From an uncultured Prevotellaceae bacterium (GTDB taxonomy: Bacteria; Bacteroidota; Bacteroidia; Bacteroidales; Bacteroidaceae), in assembly GCA_902785695.1 (NCBI GenBank), contig CACZZQ010000016.1:1-57701 (forward strand): 57,701 nt of DNA. Direction: 5' to 3'. Under the pieces are notes generated by a model. It was not told the origin of the DNA, made no database searches, and worked only from the letters and a program-made list of their open reading frames with translations. A program made the translations under genes and the position numbers. This document shows positions 7,671 to 18,349 of this stretch, one piece after another. Position 1 is the stretch's first letter; each line of letters opens with the position of its first letter.

Positions 7671-7815
7671 ATGCAATTTGAATGAAAAACCAAATATTAG
7701 ATACAAATTATTTTCTAATCAAAACAATAATTGCTCTTCACAAGCCTTCTTTGTTGGAAAAAGCGTCCTATATTCAAGCAATTTGCTTAACTCATACAAA
7801 TTTTGAAAATTTTAA

Positions 7816-7905
7816 AATTGCTGCCACTCTGCCACCAATCTTCTGAAACGCCCTGTTTATAGGCAAAAAGTGGTGGCGGCAAGGTGGCAGCAGGTGGCAG
7901 CAATT
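7816..7905. repeat. GGTGGCAGC repeats forming a long inverted repeat
   Basis: This lies in a gene-free stretch of 7646-8232. AATTGCTGCCAC (from 7816) is the exact complement of GTGGCAGCAATT (ending 7905). The right arm holds three tandem GGTGGC(A/G)GC units, the left two related ones (GCTGCCAC, CTGCCACC). This could be a non-autonomous repeat or the remains of a mobile element. The AT-rich sequence before it (7680-7815) shows nothing else. Confidence 0.6.
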
Positions 7906-8025
7906 ACCATGAATAGCCATGAATTACCCATAAATTATAGAATGAGGCTGGTTTATATGGGATATGAGCGCAAACGTAACAGCAAAGGAGCAGCCTTTAG
8001 AGTTGAAGGAATATGACTTCTAACA

Positions 8026-8110
8026 GTAAAACAACTTGTTTTACCTTCTAAAGTATGCCATTTACGACTCTAAAAGATACCGTTTTAAGAAGTAAAACAA
8101 GTTGTTTTAC
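8026..8110. repeat. Pair of 19-bp palindromes
   Basis: GTAAAACAA-N-TTGTTTTAC occurs at 8026-8044 (centre C) and 8092-8110 (centre G), both perfect with nine-base arms. The bases between carry related CTTCTAAA and CTCTAAAAG strings, so the whole looks like a duplicated palindromic unit. No coding sequence covers it. It may be a protein-binding site or an interspersed repeat. Confidence 0.7.
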
Positions 8111-8190
8111 ATGAAGAACAGGCAGTGTTAGACAGTGTAAGATACATAAAATCTTACATCATATATATCATTCTGATAATAATTTTAAGC

Positions 8191-8213
8191 AAGAGTGTGT
8201 TACACCAACTCTT
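8191..8213 (-). terminator. Weak terminator after TSCPD gene
   Basis: AAGAGT and ACTCTT pair around a GTG/CAC inner stem, 20 bases downstream of the TSCPD stop codon on the minus strand. An AT-rich tail (TTAAAATT) follows shortly after. It probably ends the fur-purA-hisS-esterase-TSCPD transcript. Confidence 0.45.
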
Positions 8214-8232
8214 CCATCAGGTCATTGCGACC

Positions 8233-8502
8233 TCAGGAAGCTTCGATTGCCTTTAGTTCCTTCAGTGCTTCAGTAAGCTGGTCAGGACAAGAGGTGCGCT
8301 TCATGCCACAACGGATGCCTTGCAGTTTGCTGATGACATCATCAATCTTCTGCCCCTTCACCAGCGCACTTATTCCTTGCAGGTTACCGTTGCAACCTCC
8401 AAGGAAAAACACCTGCTGTATAACATCGTTCTCGTCGGCCGTCACATCGATGACCTGTGAGCATACCCCTGTGGGGTGGTACATAATATGTTTCGTTTTC
8501 AT
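8233..8502 (-). CDS. TSCPD domain protein
   Basis: An 89-residue single-domain protein starting MKTKHIMYHPTGVCSQ, with conserved cysteines at VCSQ, GGCNGN, IRCGMK and the name-giving TSCPD near its C-terminus. TSCPD domains also occur at the end of B12-dependent ribonucleotide reductases and in stand-alone proteins of unknown role. The cysteine pattern suggests metal or thiol chemistry. The ATG at 8502 is preferred to an upstream one inside the esterase gene because it begins the conserved domain, leaving a 13-base gap to the esterase stop. Same strand and probably same transcript as the esterase. Confidence 0.85.
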   Translation of the reverse strand: MKTKHIMYHPTGVCSQVIDVTADENDVIQQVFFLGGCNGNLQGISALVKGQKIDDVISKLQGIRCGMKRTSCPDQLTEALKELKAIEAS

Positions 8503-8515
8503 AACTATATTCGGA

Positions 8516-9343
8516 CTATTTCTTAATATGATACTTTGAGAGAAGGGGAATTTCCTCGCAGAGGGCATCGGCTAAGAGGCCGGCCACGACATGCGCACCA
8601 TAGATATTATAGTGAGTGTTGTCCTGCTTGCCTTTCGGTTCGCTGGGTTCTTCGCCTGGGCGATACCACATGTGGAGTTTCTTGGAGGCCTCGCGACCAA
8701 GTCCTTGTTCAAGGTCGTGGGTAATCTTGTTGGCATCTACGAAATGGCAGTTCATCCGCTGAGCCACATCACGAGGTGCCACACGATAGAGTCCGTGGGT
8801 ATCGATGAGGGAATCGCCCTCAATCATTTTTACACCGTCCTTGAAAGTGGTGGTGCGCAGCAGTTCATCGTCCTCAATCTCTGGGGCTTTCACAAAGAAA
8901 TTACGACGCACTACGCAGTTCATCAATACGGGAATGCCACCGTGCTCACGCGTCTCGCGCACATACTTCGCCAGATTATAGTCGAACGTAGAGCCTGGAT
9001 CGGTATGTCGGTCGGCCTTGGGCTTCTCGTCGTTATGTCCGAACTGGATGATAACGTAGTCGCCTGGCTTCATCTTCTCCAGCACCTTGTCCCAACGGCC
9101 CTCGTTGATAAAGGAAAGGGAAGAGCGTCCGTTGACGGCGTGATTATCCACCACGATGTACTCTGGGTCGAAGTATTCCTGAAGGGCCATACCCCACCCT
9201 CGCTCCTGCTTGCCGTTGGAAATATCCTTTTTGGCAGCTGTGGAATCACCAATTATAAAGATAGTAGTAGTTTTCTTGTTGGTGGCCGAGGTGCAAAGGA
9301 GCACCAAGGCCATCAACATAGTAAGTAGTTTGATTTGTTTCAT
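8516..9343 (-). CDS. Rhamnogalacturonan acetylesterase-like SGNH hydrolase (CE12)
   Basis: A 275-residue exported esterase with signal peptide [20 protein letters not shown]. It has the SGNH blocks: GDSTAA with nucleophile S34, the NGRSS glycine block (71-75), FGHND (101-105) and a C-terminal D241-x-x-H244 dyad (DNTHYN). RGW near residue 48 and the overall order fit CE12 enzymes, which remove acetyl groups from pectin rhamnogalacturonan in the periplasm or outside the cell. It overlaps the hisS stop by four bases (ATGA), so a pectin-degrading enzyme is translationally coupled to a tRNA synthetase. That is odd, and is probably just operon packing. Confidence 0.9.
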   Translation of the reverse strand: MKQIKLLTMLMALVLLCTSATNKKTTTIFIIGDSTAAKKDISNGKQERGWGMALQEYFDPEYIVVDNHAVNGRSSLSFINEGRWDKVLEKMKPGDYVIIQFGHNDEKPKADRHTDPGSTFDYNLAKYVRETREHGGIPVLMNCVVRRNFFVKAPEIEDDELLRTTTFKDGVKMIEGDSLIDTHGLYRVAPRDVAQRMNCHFVDANKITHDLEQGLGREASKKLHMWYRPGEEPSEPKGKQDNTHYNIYGAHVVAGLLADALCEEIPLLSKYHIKK

Positions 9344-10725
9344 TGTATTGCGTTAATGAGTTCTTCTGCTGTAAGAAGCTGCTGCTCACCGCTTTCCATA
9401 TTCTTCAGCGTCACCTTACCAGCGGCCATTTCGTTGTCGCCAGCCAGTACGACGTAAGGAATCTGCTTGGCGTTGGCATACGACATCTGCTTCTTCATCT
9501 TCGTGCTGTCAGGATAGATCTCAGCACGGATGCCTGCCTGGCGCACCTGCGACAGGATGGGCAGACAATAGGCCGTCTCCTTCTCACCGAAATTGATGAA
9601 GAGCACCTGCGTAGTTTGCAGCGAGTCTTTCGGATAGAGGTCGAGGGCATTCAGCACGTCGTAGATACGATCCACGCCGAACGAGATGCCTACGCCAGAA
9701 AGGCCAGGCATACCGAAGATGCCCGTGAGGTTGTCGTAACGACCACCACCAGAAATCGAGCCCATAGGCGTATCGAGCGCCTTCACCTCGAAGATAGCAC
9801 CTGTATAATAGCTCAAGCCGCGAGCCAATGTCAGGTCGAGCTGAATCTCGTTGTTCAATTGAGAATTGAGAGTTGAGGATTGAGAATTATGATTACCACT
9901 GAGCATATTCAGGATGTAGCGGGTTTCCTCGACGCCCTTCAGACCGGTCTCGCTTGATGCGAGTACCTCAGCGATGGTATTCAACTTCTCTTCGTTGGTG
10001 CCTTCCAGCATGATGATGGGTTGGAGCTTCTGAATCTGCTCATCGCTGAGGCCATCCTCACGCAGTTCTGCATTCACATTGTCGATGCCAATCTTATCGA
10101 GCTTGTCGATAGCCACGGTGATATCCACAATCTTATCGGCAGCACCGATCACCTCGGCAATACCCGTCAGGATCTTGCGGTTGTTGATCTTAATCTGCAC
10201 GCGAACGCCGAAACGGGTGAATACGGTATCGACAATCTGCATCAGTTCCACCTCGTTGAGCAGGGAGTCGGAACCTACGACATCGCCATCGAACTGATAG
10301 AACTCACGATAGCGACCCTTCTGAGGACGGTCGGCACGCCACACTGGCTGCACCTGATAGCGCTTGAAGGGCAACTGCAACTCTTCACGGTGCATCACCA
10401 CGTAGCGGGCGAAAGGTACAGTGAGGTCATAGCGCAGACCCTTCTCGCAAATCTTAGATGCCAGGCGCAGAGTGTTGCGCTCTGTAAGTTCACTATCCTC
10501 AATCTTCGAGAGGTAGTCGCCTGAGTTCAGGATCTTGAAGAGCAGCTTGTCGCCTTCCTCACCGTATTTACCCATCAGCGTCTGAAGGGTTTCCTGGGCG
10601 GGTGTCTCAATCTGCTGGAATCCGTAGAGCTCGTACACGCTACGGATGGTATTGAAAATATAGTTGCGCTTGGCCATCTCTACGGGGCCGAAGTCGCGTG
10701 TTCCCTTTGGAATACTTGGTTTCAT
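9340..10725 (-). CDS. hisS: Histidyl-tRNA synthetase
   Basis: 461 residues from the ATG at 10725 ([19 protein letters not shown]), the family start; an ATG 15 bases upstream is less likely. Class II motifs are present: KGTRDF near the start, [28 protein letters not shown] spread over motif 2, the histidine-specific [12 protein letters not shown], and SGGGRYDNL. The C-terminal anticodon-binding domain ends in [11 protein letters not shown]. It charges tRNA-His in the cytoplasm. In the middle is an extra in-frame stretch [17 protein letters not shown], encoded by a short repeat (9854-9897) that also occurs next to the ABC ATPase gene. It sits just before the domain holding the histidine motifs, presumably on a surface loop. 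Confidence 0.97.
   Translation of the reverse strand: MKPSIPKGTRDFGPVEMAKRNYIFNTIRSVYELYGFQQIETPAQETLQTLMGKYGEEGDKLLFKILNSGDYLSKIEDSELTERNTLRLASKICEKGLRYDLTVPFARYVVMHREELQLPFKRYQVQPVWRADRPQKGRYREFYQFDGDVVGSDSLLNEVELMQIVDTVFTRFGVRVQIKINNRKILTGIAEVIGAADKIVDITVAIDKLDKIGIDNVNAELREDGLSDEQIQKLQPIIMLEGTNEEKLNTIAEVLASSETGLKGVEETRYILNMLSGNHNSQSSTLNSQLNNEIQLDLTLARGLSYYTGAIFEVKALDTPMGSISGGGRYDNLTGIFGMPGLSGVGISFGVDRIYDVLNALDLYPKDSLQTTQVLFINFGEKETAYCLPILSQVRQAGIRAEIYPDSTKMKKQMSYANAKQIPYVVLAGDNEMAAGKVTLKNMESGEQQLLTAEELINAIQ
9854..9897. repeat. Short interspersed repeat inserted in frame in hisS
   Basis: Tandem TTGAGAATTGAGAGTTGAG-type units end in TTGAGAATTATGATTAC. Nearly the same core occurs at 24575-24608 with only two or three differences. 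Here it adds about 14 residues ([13 protein letters not shown]) to hisS without breaking the frame. Confidence 0.8.
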
Positions 10726-10734
10726 AACTATTAA

Positions 10735-10879
10735 GCCCACCCAAGCCCTCCCAAAGGGAGGGATGTTTGGTTAGTTTTATTATAAATTAAATATATTACA
10801 AGTTGCCATTGACAAGAAGAAGCCCATGAAAAATAATTGTCTATACAGACATCCCTCCCTCTGGGAGGGCTTGGGTGGG

Positions 10880-10880
<1 letters not shown>
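10735..10880. repeat. Inverted-repeat element between purA and hisS
   Basis: A 32-base sequence beginning GCCCACCCAAGCCCTCCC (10735-10766) is repeated in inverse orientation at 10849-10880 with one mismatch. Each arm also folds on itself (CCCTCCC-AAA-GGGAGGG). The 82 bases between are AT-rich and non-coding. The element fills the gap between the purA stop (10880) and the hisS start, and its outer end touches the purA stop codon. It looks like a MITE-like or REP-like mobile repeat. Confidence 0.8.
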
Positions 10881-12659
<1,779 letters not shown>

Positions 12660-12669
12660 AAACCGCCCG

Positions 12670-12677
12670 CAAAGTTA
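12670..12677 (-). promoter_or_regulatory. Promoter -7 box TAACTTTG for fur-purA
   Basis: TAACTTTG on the minus strand, ten bases before the fur-family ATG at 12659. The leader would be only a few bases long. Confidence 0.6.
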
Positions 12678-12740
12678 CAAATAAATGAGCGAAATGCAAA
12701 AGAAAAGGAGAAAAAAAAGCAGATGTTAGCGTACAACTAC

Positions 12741-12780
12741 GAAGAAGGGGATGAACAAAATGTTCACCCCCTCTTCTTTT
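12741..12780. terminator. Terminator hairpin after ppiD-like gene
   Basis: AAGAAGGGG and TGAAC pair with GTTCA, CCCC and CTTCTT around an AAAAT loop. The run of T falls on the plus-strand side. It lies 25 bases past the stop of the minus-strand foldase gene and upstream of the fur promoter, so it separates the two units. Confidence 0.6.
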
Positions 12781-12804
12781 TGGGTATGTTATCGGAACCG
12801 CTGC

Positions 12805-14952
12805 TTAGAAGAAGATGTAGCGATTGTCCTCGATATCCATCTTGGTGCGAAGCTCCTGCAGAGCCATACCGACGGTCTGCTGCATAGCCTGCTGACGCAG
12901 AGTTTTCATCTGCTGGGTAGCGTCGAACTGCACGCCTGAACGTGGAGCGCGGTCGATTACCTGGAAGAAGTAAGCAGCACCGTAGCCCTTGACGGGAGCC
13001 TTAGCCACAGCACCCTTCTCTGCACCTGCGATGGCACCACTCAGTGCTACCTCGGGCATCATGACAGAGGGTACGTAAGAGGGCGAAGCAAAGGTGACGC
13101 TACGCAGTGTGTCAATGGTAGCACCCTTGGCCTGAGCATCAGCAATGGTCTTCACACCATTGAGCTGCTCGGCGAGCTTAGCGAACTTCTTGTCGCGCAG
13201 CACCTCAGCCTTCAGGTTCTCCTCAACAGAAGAGAGGGAAGCGTAGCCCTTAGGATTGACCTTGCTCAGACCTACTACGAGGAGCTGGTCGTTGTTGCCG
13301 CAACGGTCATAGACCTGAGAGATCTGGTTGTCCTCGGCCTCGTTGAAAATCCATCTCAGCGCATCGTGTGTAGAACGGATGCCAGCGATGGTATGATCGG
13401 CGTTGGTGATAGTGCGGTCGAGCACGGTGTAACCGAACTCAGCAGCCTTTTCCTCAAGTCCGGCTACGTTCTGGCTCTCGCTGACGAACTGGCTGAACTT
13501 GTTGTAGGCCTCATTGTAGGTCTCGTTAGAGAAGTCGATAGGACGCTTCACGATAGCTACGTCGTACTTCTCGACGCTGCCGCGGCGGTCGTTGACGAGC
13601 AGGATGATGTTACCCTGCGAGAGAGTGATATTCTTCACCTGACCAACGGGTGTGTTGAGCAGTGCGCTGAACAGTGTCTTGTTGTCGGCTGCCATTGAGT
13701 TGGCACTCTCGTACTCAGTAGAGCGCATCCAAGTCTTCTCGGAACGCTGGCCGTAGTTCTTAGAGATAGAGTCGAGGGGCTGACCTGCAGCAACGGCCTT
13801 GATAATGCTGTCGGCTGAAGCGGCTGCGTTGGGAGCACCTACGAGGCTAAGCATCTGGTACTGGATAGAATCGGCTACAGTGACCTTACCCATGAACTTA
13901 ACTACATTGAACGTGTTGTCGCGGCTCTCGAAGGGAGCTGTCACCTGACCAGCGTTCATGTGGGTGATAGAGTCGGCCAGATCAGAAGGCAGAGCGGCAC
14001 GTGAGAGGGGAAGACCCAGGTAAGCCACTGTGCTCTGAGAGCTGCGCAAGATCTCGCTGATAGCGATGCTGTCGCCCAGAAGCTCGTTGTAAGCCTTGTT
14101 CATGACAGACATGAGCTGCTCGCGGTCTTTCTGTGAAGCCACCACCTTGGCAGCTACGTACTTGATGTCGCGGGTGTCCTGGTAGGTCTTGAAGCCTTCT
14201 TTCAGCTCGTCGTACTTAGCCTTGATGTCGGCCTCGGTCACCTCAACCTCGTTGTCGTTGATCTTGTTGTAAGCCAAAGAAGCCACGATAGCCTGGCTCT
14301 CCACGTTGCGGTTGTCGAAATCAGCCTTGGCCTGAACGGGGTTTGAGAGCACGCATCCTGCAAGGAGCATCTGATACTTGTTCTCCAGAATCTTCTGGGC
14401 AAGCATCTTCTCCATGCGAGGCCAGCACTGCTCGAAGAGCATATACTGCTCGGCGGCCTGAGCATTGGTCTGAGCCTGCGACTTCATGTACTCGCGATAG
14501 GCACTGACCCGAGTAGCATCGAAGGTGTGGGTCTGAGGATTCACGAACTCTGAGATAAGGGGTGTCTGCATGATAGCAGGATGGGTACCCTCTTTGAGCA
14601 CGTTGATGACTTCCTCGTCGGTGACGGTAAGTCCCAATTTCTTAGCCTCTTTCTCGATAATCTTGTTCTGAACGGTGATTTCCCAGATGTAGTCACGAAG
14701 GCTGTTGAGCTGATCTTCGTCGAGATTGTCACGCCCCTGAAGCTTCAGCAGTTCCTGGTACTCGCCAACGAGAGCCTGATACTCCTGAATGTCAACCTTT
14801 TCGCCATCGATAGAACCAGCCACGTTGCTGTTCATCTGAGCGCGACCTCTACATGTGCTAAAACCATCTTGTGCAATGAAGCCGAGCAAACCCAAGGCCA
14901 AAATACCGACCAACGCGGGGCCCCAGCTTCTGATTTTTCCAATTGCTGCCAT
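12805..14952 (-). CDS. PpiD-like periplasmic peptidyl-prolyl isomerase
   Basis: 715 residues. One membrane segment near the N-terminus (GPALVGILALGLLGFIAQDG) is followed by a SurA/PpiD chaperone region with NSNVAGSIDGEKVDIQEYQALV. Next come a PPIC-like parvulin region and a long C-terminal chaperone part. This is the layout of inner-membrane-anchored PpiD, which assists folding of proteins leaving the Sec translocon. It lies beside gldE, lptC and an outer membrane protein gene, fitting envelope biogenesis. Expressed from its own box at 15008. Confidence 0.9.
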   Translation of the reverse strand: MAAIGKIRSWGPALVGILALGLLGFIAQDGFSTCRGRAQMNSNVAGSIDGEKVDIQEYQALVGEYQELLKLQGRDNLDEDQLNSLRDYIWEITVQNKIIEKEAKKLGLTVTDEEVINVLKEGTHPAIMQTPLISEFVNPQTHTFDATRVSAYREYMKSQAQTNAQAAEQYMLFEQCWPRMEKMLAQKILENKYQMLLAGCVLSNPVQAKADFDNRNVESQAIVASLAYNKINDNEVEVTEADIKAKYDELKEGFKTYQDTRDIKYVAAKVVASQKDREQLMSVMNKAYNELLGDSIAISEILRSSQSTVAYLGLPLSRAALPSDLADSITHMNAGQVTAPFESRDNTFNVVKFMGKVTVADSIQYQMLSLVGAPNAAASADSIIKAVAAGQPLDSISKNYGQRSEKTWMRSTEYESANSMAADNKTLFSALLNTPVGQVKNITLSQGNIILLVNDRRGSVEKYDVAIVKRPIDFSNETYNEAYNKFSQFVSESQNVAGLEEKAAEFGYTVLDRTITNADHTIAGIRSTHDALRWIFNEAEDNQISQVYDRCGNNDQLLVVGLSKVNPKGYASLSSVEENLKAEVLRDKKFAKLAEQLNGVKTIADAQAKGATIDTLRSVTFASPSYVPSVMMPEVALSGAIAGAEKGAVAKAPVKGYGAAYFFQVIDRAPRSGVQFDATQQMKTLRQQAMQQTVGMALQELRTKMDIEDNRYIFF

Positions 14953-15007
14953 TTGTTTGTTTTTAGTTTTTTATTTATTATTTTCTTGTTTTCGTTTTTA
15001 CAGCCCG

Positions 15008-15015
15008 CAAAGTTA
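15008..15015 (-). promoter_or_regulatory. Promoter -7 box TAACTTTG for ppiD-like gene
   Basis: Minus-strand TAACTTTG in the gap between the gldE-like stop and the ppiD-like ATG at 14952, giving a leader of about 50 bases. Confidence 0.6.
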
Positions 15016-15044
15016 CTAAGTTTTCTTGAATTAACGGCATTTTT

Positions 15045-16316
15045 TTACAAAAAATTGGCATCTCCTGTCACTTTTAGCCTCACAAGTTCTATTTTCGTAG
15101 CTGTATTTTTAATGATTTTGAATTCAAATCGGCCTATTTTCACCACTTCATTGAGTTTGGGAAAGCTCTGATACTCGTGCAGAATCAACCCGCCCACGGT
15201 CATGTAATCATCACTTTCAGGCAGATCAAGGTCGAATAGTTCATTGACCTTCTCAATCTCCAGACGGGCAGAAAGCAGGTACTCGCCGTTGTCGAGCTGC
15301 TTTGAGACGTAGTGGTTAGAGTCGTGCTCATCCTCAATGTCGCCGAAGATTTCCTCAACGATGTCCTCAAGCGAGATGAGTCCACTGGTACCTCCGAACT
15401 CATCGACCACCACCCCCAGAGACTTCTTCTGGCTGAGCAGGGTCTGCATCATCTTGCTGGCTGCCATCGTCTCTGGCACAAAGGTCATTGTGCGGAGGCT
15501 CTTGGTCCAGTCTTCAGGATTACGGAACATCTCGGAAGAGTGGATATAGCCCACGATATGGTCGATGTCCTCGTGATAGACTACTATCTTCGAATGACCG
15601 CTCTCAATGAATTTCTGCTTCAACTGCTCTATGCTGCAGGTGTCCTCGATGGCATCAATCTCGGTGCGAGGCACCATGCAGTCGCGAACCTTGGTGTCCG
15701 AGAAATCAAGTGCGTTCTGGAAGATGCGCACCTCATCGTCGATCTCGTTATTGTCCTTGGCATTGTCGATACTGTTCTGAACCAGATAGTCGAGGTCAAC
15801 CTTCGTAAACTCACGTTCCTCATTGGCTACATTCATCTTCACGCCAACCAAAGCCAGCAGTCCCTTGGAGAGCAATGCGGCAAAGCGCGAGATAGGATAG
15901 AGCACCACATAGCAGAGCCACGCAGGCAGTGCGAAGATGGTGAGCATGGTGTTGGGATTACTCTTGAAGATAGTCTTCGGAAGAAACTCGCCGGTGAAAA
16001 GCACTATAGCCGTAGAGAGTAACGTGTCGGCAGTGACACGCGCTGCGGGGTCGAGGGCCGAGAAGAGCGTGGCATCGAAAATCTTGGCAAAGAGGATGCC
16101 ATAGATGACCAATGCGATATTGTTGCCCACCAGCATCGTAGAGACAAAGGTGTTGGGATGCTTGTAGAACAGGGCGAGGGCACGCTGGGGCAGCGTGTTC
16201 TTCTCGCGCTCCATCTCGGCCAGCATCCTATTGCTCGACACGAAGGCAATCTCCATACCTGAGAAAAAGGCCGAGAAAACCATGGCTATGATAAGTCCTA
16301 TGATTAACGATGTCAT
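15045..16316 (-). CDS. gldE: GldE-like CNNM/CBS/CorC membrane protein
   Basis: 423 residues. The N-terminal CNNM (DUF21) membrane domain begins MTSLIIGLIIAMVFSAFFSG and contains SGMEIAFVSSNR, with further hydrophobic segments to about residue 150. Two CBS repeats follow (CMVPRTEIDAIED, then GVVVDEFGGTSGLISLEDI), then a CorC_HlyC domain. In Bacteroidetes this architecture next to lptC is annotated GldE, linked to gliding/type IX secretion in some members and to ion transport or envelope integrity in others. It overlaps the lptC stop by four bases (ATGA). Confidence 0.88.
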   Translation of the reverse strand: MTSLIIGLIIAMVFSAFFSGMEIAFVSSNRMLAEMEREKNTLPQRALALFYKHPNTFVSTMLVGNNIALVIYGILFAKIFDATLFSALDPAARVTADTLLSTAIVLFTGEFLPKTIFKSNPNTMLTIFALPAWLCYVVLYPISRFAALLSKGLLALVGVKMNVANEEREFTKVDLDYLVQNSIDNAKDNNEIDDEVRIFQNALDFSDTKVRDCMVPRTEIDAIEDTCSIEQLKQKFIESGHSKIVVYHEDIDHIVGYIHSSEMFRNPEDWTKSLRTMTFVPETMAASKMMQTLLSQKKSLGVVVDEFGGTSGLISLEDIVEEIFGDIEDEHDSNHYVSKQLDNGEYLLSARLEIEKVNELFDLDLPESDDYMTVGGLILHEYQSFPKLNEVVKIGRFEFKIIKNTATKIELVRLKVTGDANFL

Positions 16317-16966
16317 TTCTTTTCGGTTGAGGTAGAGTCGGAAGGCTCGTCATCCAAGTCGCTGGGGATAAAGGAACCAACGGAATTGGTAACCCTGTAG
16401 TGGGTCATCTGCTCGTCGCTGCGGAAATTGGAACCCTCGATGGTGCGCTCTGGGGTTACCAAACGCGAAAAGACAGTGCTGTAGAACTCGTGACTGAGAC
16501 CGTCCCAATAGAGTTCCTCACTGGTATATACAAGCCCGTCGGTATTGCGGATGCTTACACGACCGCGAAGTTTCCACAGACGCTTCTGGTCAAAATACCA
16601 TGCCGTATCGGCTTGGATATAAGCCTTGACATGATACTGCTCGTCGAACTGCTCGAAAAAGATGCCCTTCATGAACTCCCATCGCGAGGGCTGGCGCACA
16701 GTATTGACATCCCAACGCTCGGCAACGATGCGATACTTGATGATACCCGAGTCACTGATCAAAGTATTCACCCCATACGAGGTCATCATCGACACAGAAT
16801 CTTCAGGATTCACGGCAGGAGCAGTATGTTCGTGCGCCTCGCTGCAAGCAAGGCTGAATGACAAATGATAAATGACAAATGAGAAAGCCATCAGCACAGA
16901 ACGCCAACGGAATGTGTTGTCTTTCTTCATCGTGTCAATCATTACAATACCCTTATCATTTCTCAT
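16313..16966 (-). CDS. lptC: LPS export protein LptC-like lipoprotein
   Basis: About 217 residues. The N-terminal hydrophobic stretch FSFVIYHLSFSLACSE carries a lipobox-like LAC, so the product may be a lipoprotein. The rest is a beta-rich LptC/OstA-like domain (YRIVAERWDV, FEQFDEQYHVKAYIQAD, YTSEELYWDG, GSNFRSDEQM). LptC passes lipopolysaccharide from the inner-membrane LptBFG pump to the periplasmic bridge. The exact start is unsure (MRND, MIDT or MKKD); the upstream ATGs lie in a repeat. Unusually, the hydrophobic core of the signal sequence is encoded by an ATGACAAATGATAAATG-type repeat (16856-16893). Confidence 0.85.
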   Translation of the reverse strand: MRNDKGIVMIDTMKKDNTFRWRSVLMAFSFVIYHLSFSLACSEAHEHTAPAVNPEDSVSMMTSYGVNTLISDSGIIKYRIVAERWDVNTVRQPSRWEFMKGIFFEQFDEQYHVKAYIQADTAWYFDQKRLWKLRGRVSIRNTDGLVYTSEELYWDGLSHEFYSTVFSRLVTPERTIEGSNFRSDEQMTHYRVTNSVGSFIPSDLDDEPSDSTSTEKK

Positions 16967-16975
16967 TTATCAATT
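16856..16975. repeat. Inverted AAATGAYAAATGA repeats flanking the lptC start
   Basis: Plus-strand ATGACAAATGATAAATGAC units at about 16858-16885 face the inverse TTATCATTTCTCATTTATC at about 16954-16973. One copy encodes part of the LptC signal sequence (SFVIYHLSF); the other lies at the 5' end of the gene and covers the most upstream candidate start. Confidence 0.65.
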
Positions 16976-16996
16976 CTTATTTAGGTCGCAGACCGC

Positions 16997-18262
16997 TTAG
17001 TCCACTTTCCATTTAGCAAACCAACGCTCGTTGAACGTCAGGCCAAGATTGATGCGGAAAGTATTCTCAGTAATCAAGTCCTTCGCAGACGTACGCGCCC
17101 ACTGGGCACTGATATTCAGTACAGAACGGTTGTTGTAGGCATTCTGCAAAGGAATACCGAAGCCGGCACTGACACTCAACTCCTTGGGCCCATCATTCCC
17201 ATTAATATAATAATAAGGTGTAGCATAGCCTGCACCAAAGCGATAATGTACACGGTTGATGAAACTACGACGGCTTGCGGGATCGGGTACATAGTCGATA
17301 CCGGCATTCACGCCAAAGCGGTCTTTCAGTATATCCTTGCGAAGGGCATACACTTTCTTCGAACCCTGCTGGACAGTACCAGGAAATTCCACACTACCCC
17401 ACTTCTGCATCGTGAAGTCGAGACCCACGAACAACTTCTTGCTATGAGTCCACCCCAAACCAAGACCGTAGGTCATTGGCAGCTCAAAACCCTTCTCGGC
17501 AGAGAACACCGTAGAGTCGCCATCGCTGACAGCAACATCGGAGTGAAGCTTATGCCCCAGGCCTACCGTAACACCCACCAGCAAATTATCCTTCAGTGTC
17601 AAAGGATGCTCCCATTGTGCACCAAGGGTAATCAGATAGCTGTTCACGTTGGCTGTGAACGACTTGGAGAAATCCTCGACATAGGTAGTGCTGCCCGATG
17701 TTACAGAACGGTCGAACGTACCCCACAGATAAGCCACGTTGGCTCCTACGGAGAGCGAACGGAATACCTTCCAACCCAAGCCCACGAATGCCTGATGAAG
17801 ACCGCCGGAACCCTTCATCTCAATGGGTACCGAGCCCAGCGACTCGTTCAGGGTCTGCGTAGTGGAATAGTCATAGCCGATATTGGAATAAGGCAAGACA
17901 CCGAAACTGGCACCCACATTAGGCATCAGACGGAAACTACCCACAGCATATTCAAAGTCGGCATTCTTCACATTAAGCCTGCGATTGCCTTCCTTGAAAT
18001 TAGTGATCTGACCGGAAAGAGCCACATCGAAAATCATGGTCAGAGAGTCAACGGCAGAGTATGAGGCTGGGTTCAGCGTATTCACCACATTACCCTTGCG
18101 GAGCGCAAGACCTACACCGTTCATACCTCGGCTGAAACCCTGAGACTGGTCTGAGAGAATACCCAAGCCATACTGGCTATAGGGGGAATTGGTACCGCTC
18201 TGAGCCTGTACATTCAAAGCAGAAAGAAATGCAAAAGCGGCTACTATTATTTGTTTGTTCAT
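16997..18262 (-). CDS. Outer membrane beta-barrel protein
   Basis: 421 residues with a signal peptide (MNKQIIVAAFAFLSALNVQAQ). The mature start SGTNSPYSQYGLGIL is typical of a Bacteroidales outer membrane family. Alternating hydrophobic/polar strands and glycine-aromatic turns run through the protein, ending at FAKWKVD. FadL/OmpP1-like barrels have the same look; transport substrate unknown. It lies 30 bases upstream of lptC on the same strand, so the three envelope genes (this, lptC, gldE) form an operon. Confidence 0.75.
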   Translation of the reverse strand: MNKQIIVAAFAFLSALNVQAQSGTNSPYSQYGLGILSDQSQGFSRGMNGVGLALRKGNVVNTLNPASYSAVDSLTMIFDVALSGQITNFKEGNRRLNVKNADFEYAVGSFRLMPNVGASFGVLPYSNIGYDYSTTQTLNESLGSVPIEMKGSGGLHQAFVGLGWKVFRSLSVGANVAYLWGTFDRSVTSGSTTYVEDFSKSFTANVNSYLITLGAQWEHPLTLKDNLLVGVTVGLGHKLHSDVAVSDGDSTVFSAEKGFELPMTYGLGLGWTHSKKLFVGLDFTMQKWGSVEFPGTVQQGSKKVYALRKDILKDRFGVNAGIDYVPDPASRRSFINRVHYRFGAGYATPYYYINGNDGPKELSVSAGFGIPLQNAYNNRSVLNISAQWARTSAKDLITENTFRINLGLTFNERWFAKWKVD

Positions 18263-18284
18263 ATACTTTTTCTTTTCCAGGGTG

Positions 18285-18345
18285 CAAAATTATTAAAAAA
18301 AAACGAACTATTAGCACCGAAAGTGGAAAATATAGATTAATTTTG
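18285..18345. promoter_or_regulatory. Divergent TAATTTTG promoters
   Basis: TAATTTTG on the minus strand (18285-18292) serves the outer membrane protein gene at 18262. TAATTTTG on the plus strand (18338-18345) serves the DUF4105 gene. The plus-strand box ends only four bases before the GTG start at 18350, which implies a leaderless or nearly leaderless mRNA. Confidence 0.6.
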
Positions 18346-18349
18346 CATC

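Noticed and set aside
7816-8110. CRISPR array
   Set aside because: The repeats are few, not evenly spaced, and no Cas gene is present.
8195-8539. Plus-strand open frame opposite TSCPD
   Set aside because: It is the antisense of a conserved family and has no promoter or homologous pattern.
8590-9328. Plus-strand open frame opposite CE12
   Set aside because: The CE12 esterase on the other strand has complete catalytic blocks and a signal peptide.
12741-12780. Small RNA gene
   Set aside because: A single stem with no promoter; a terminator explains it.
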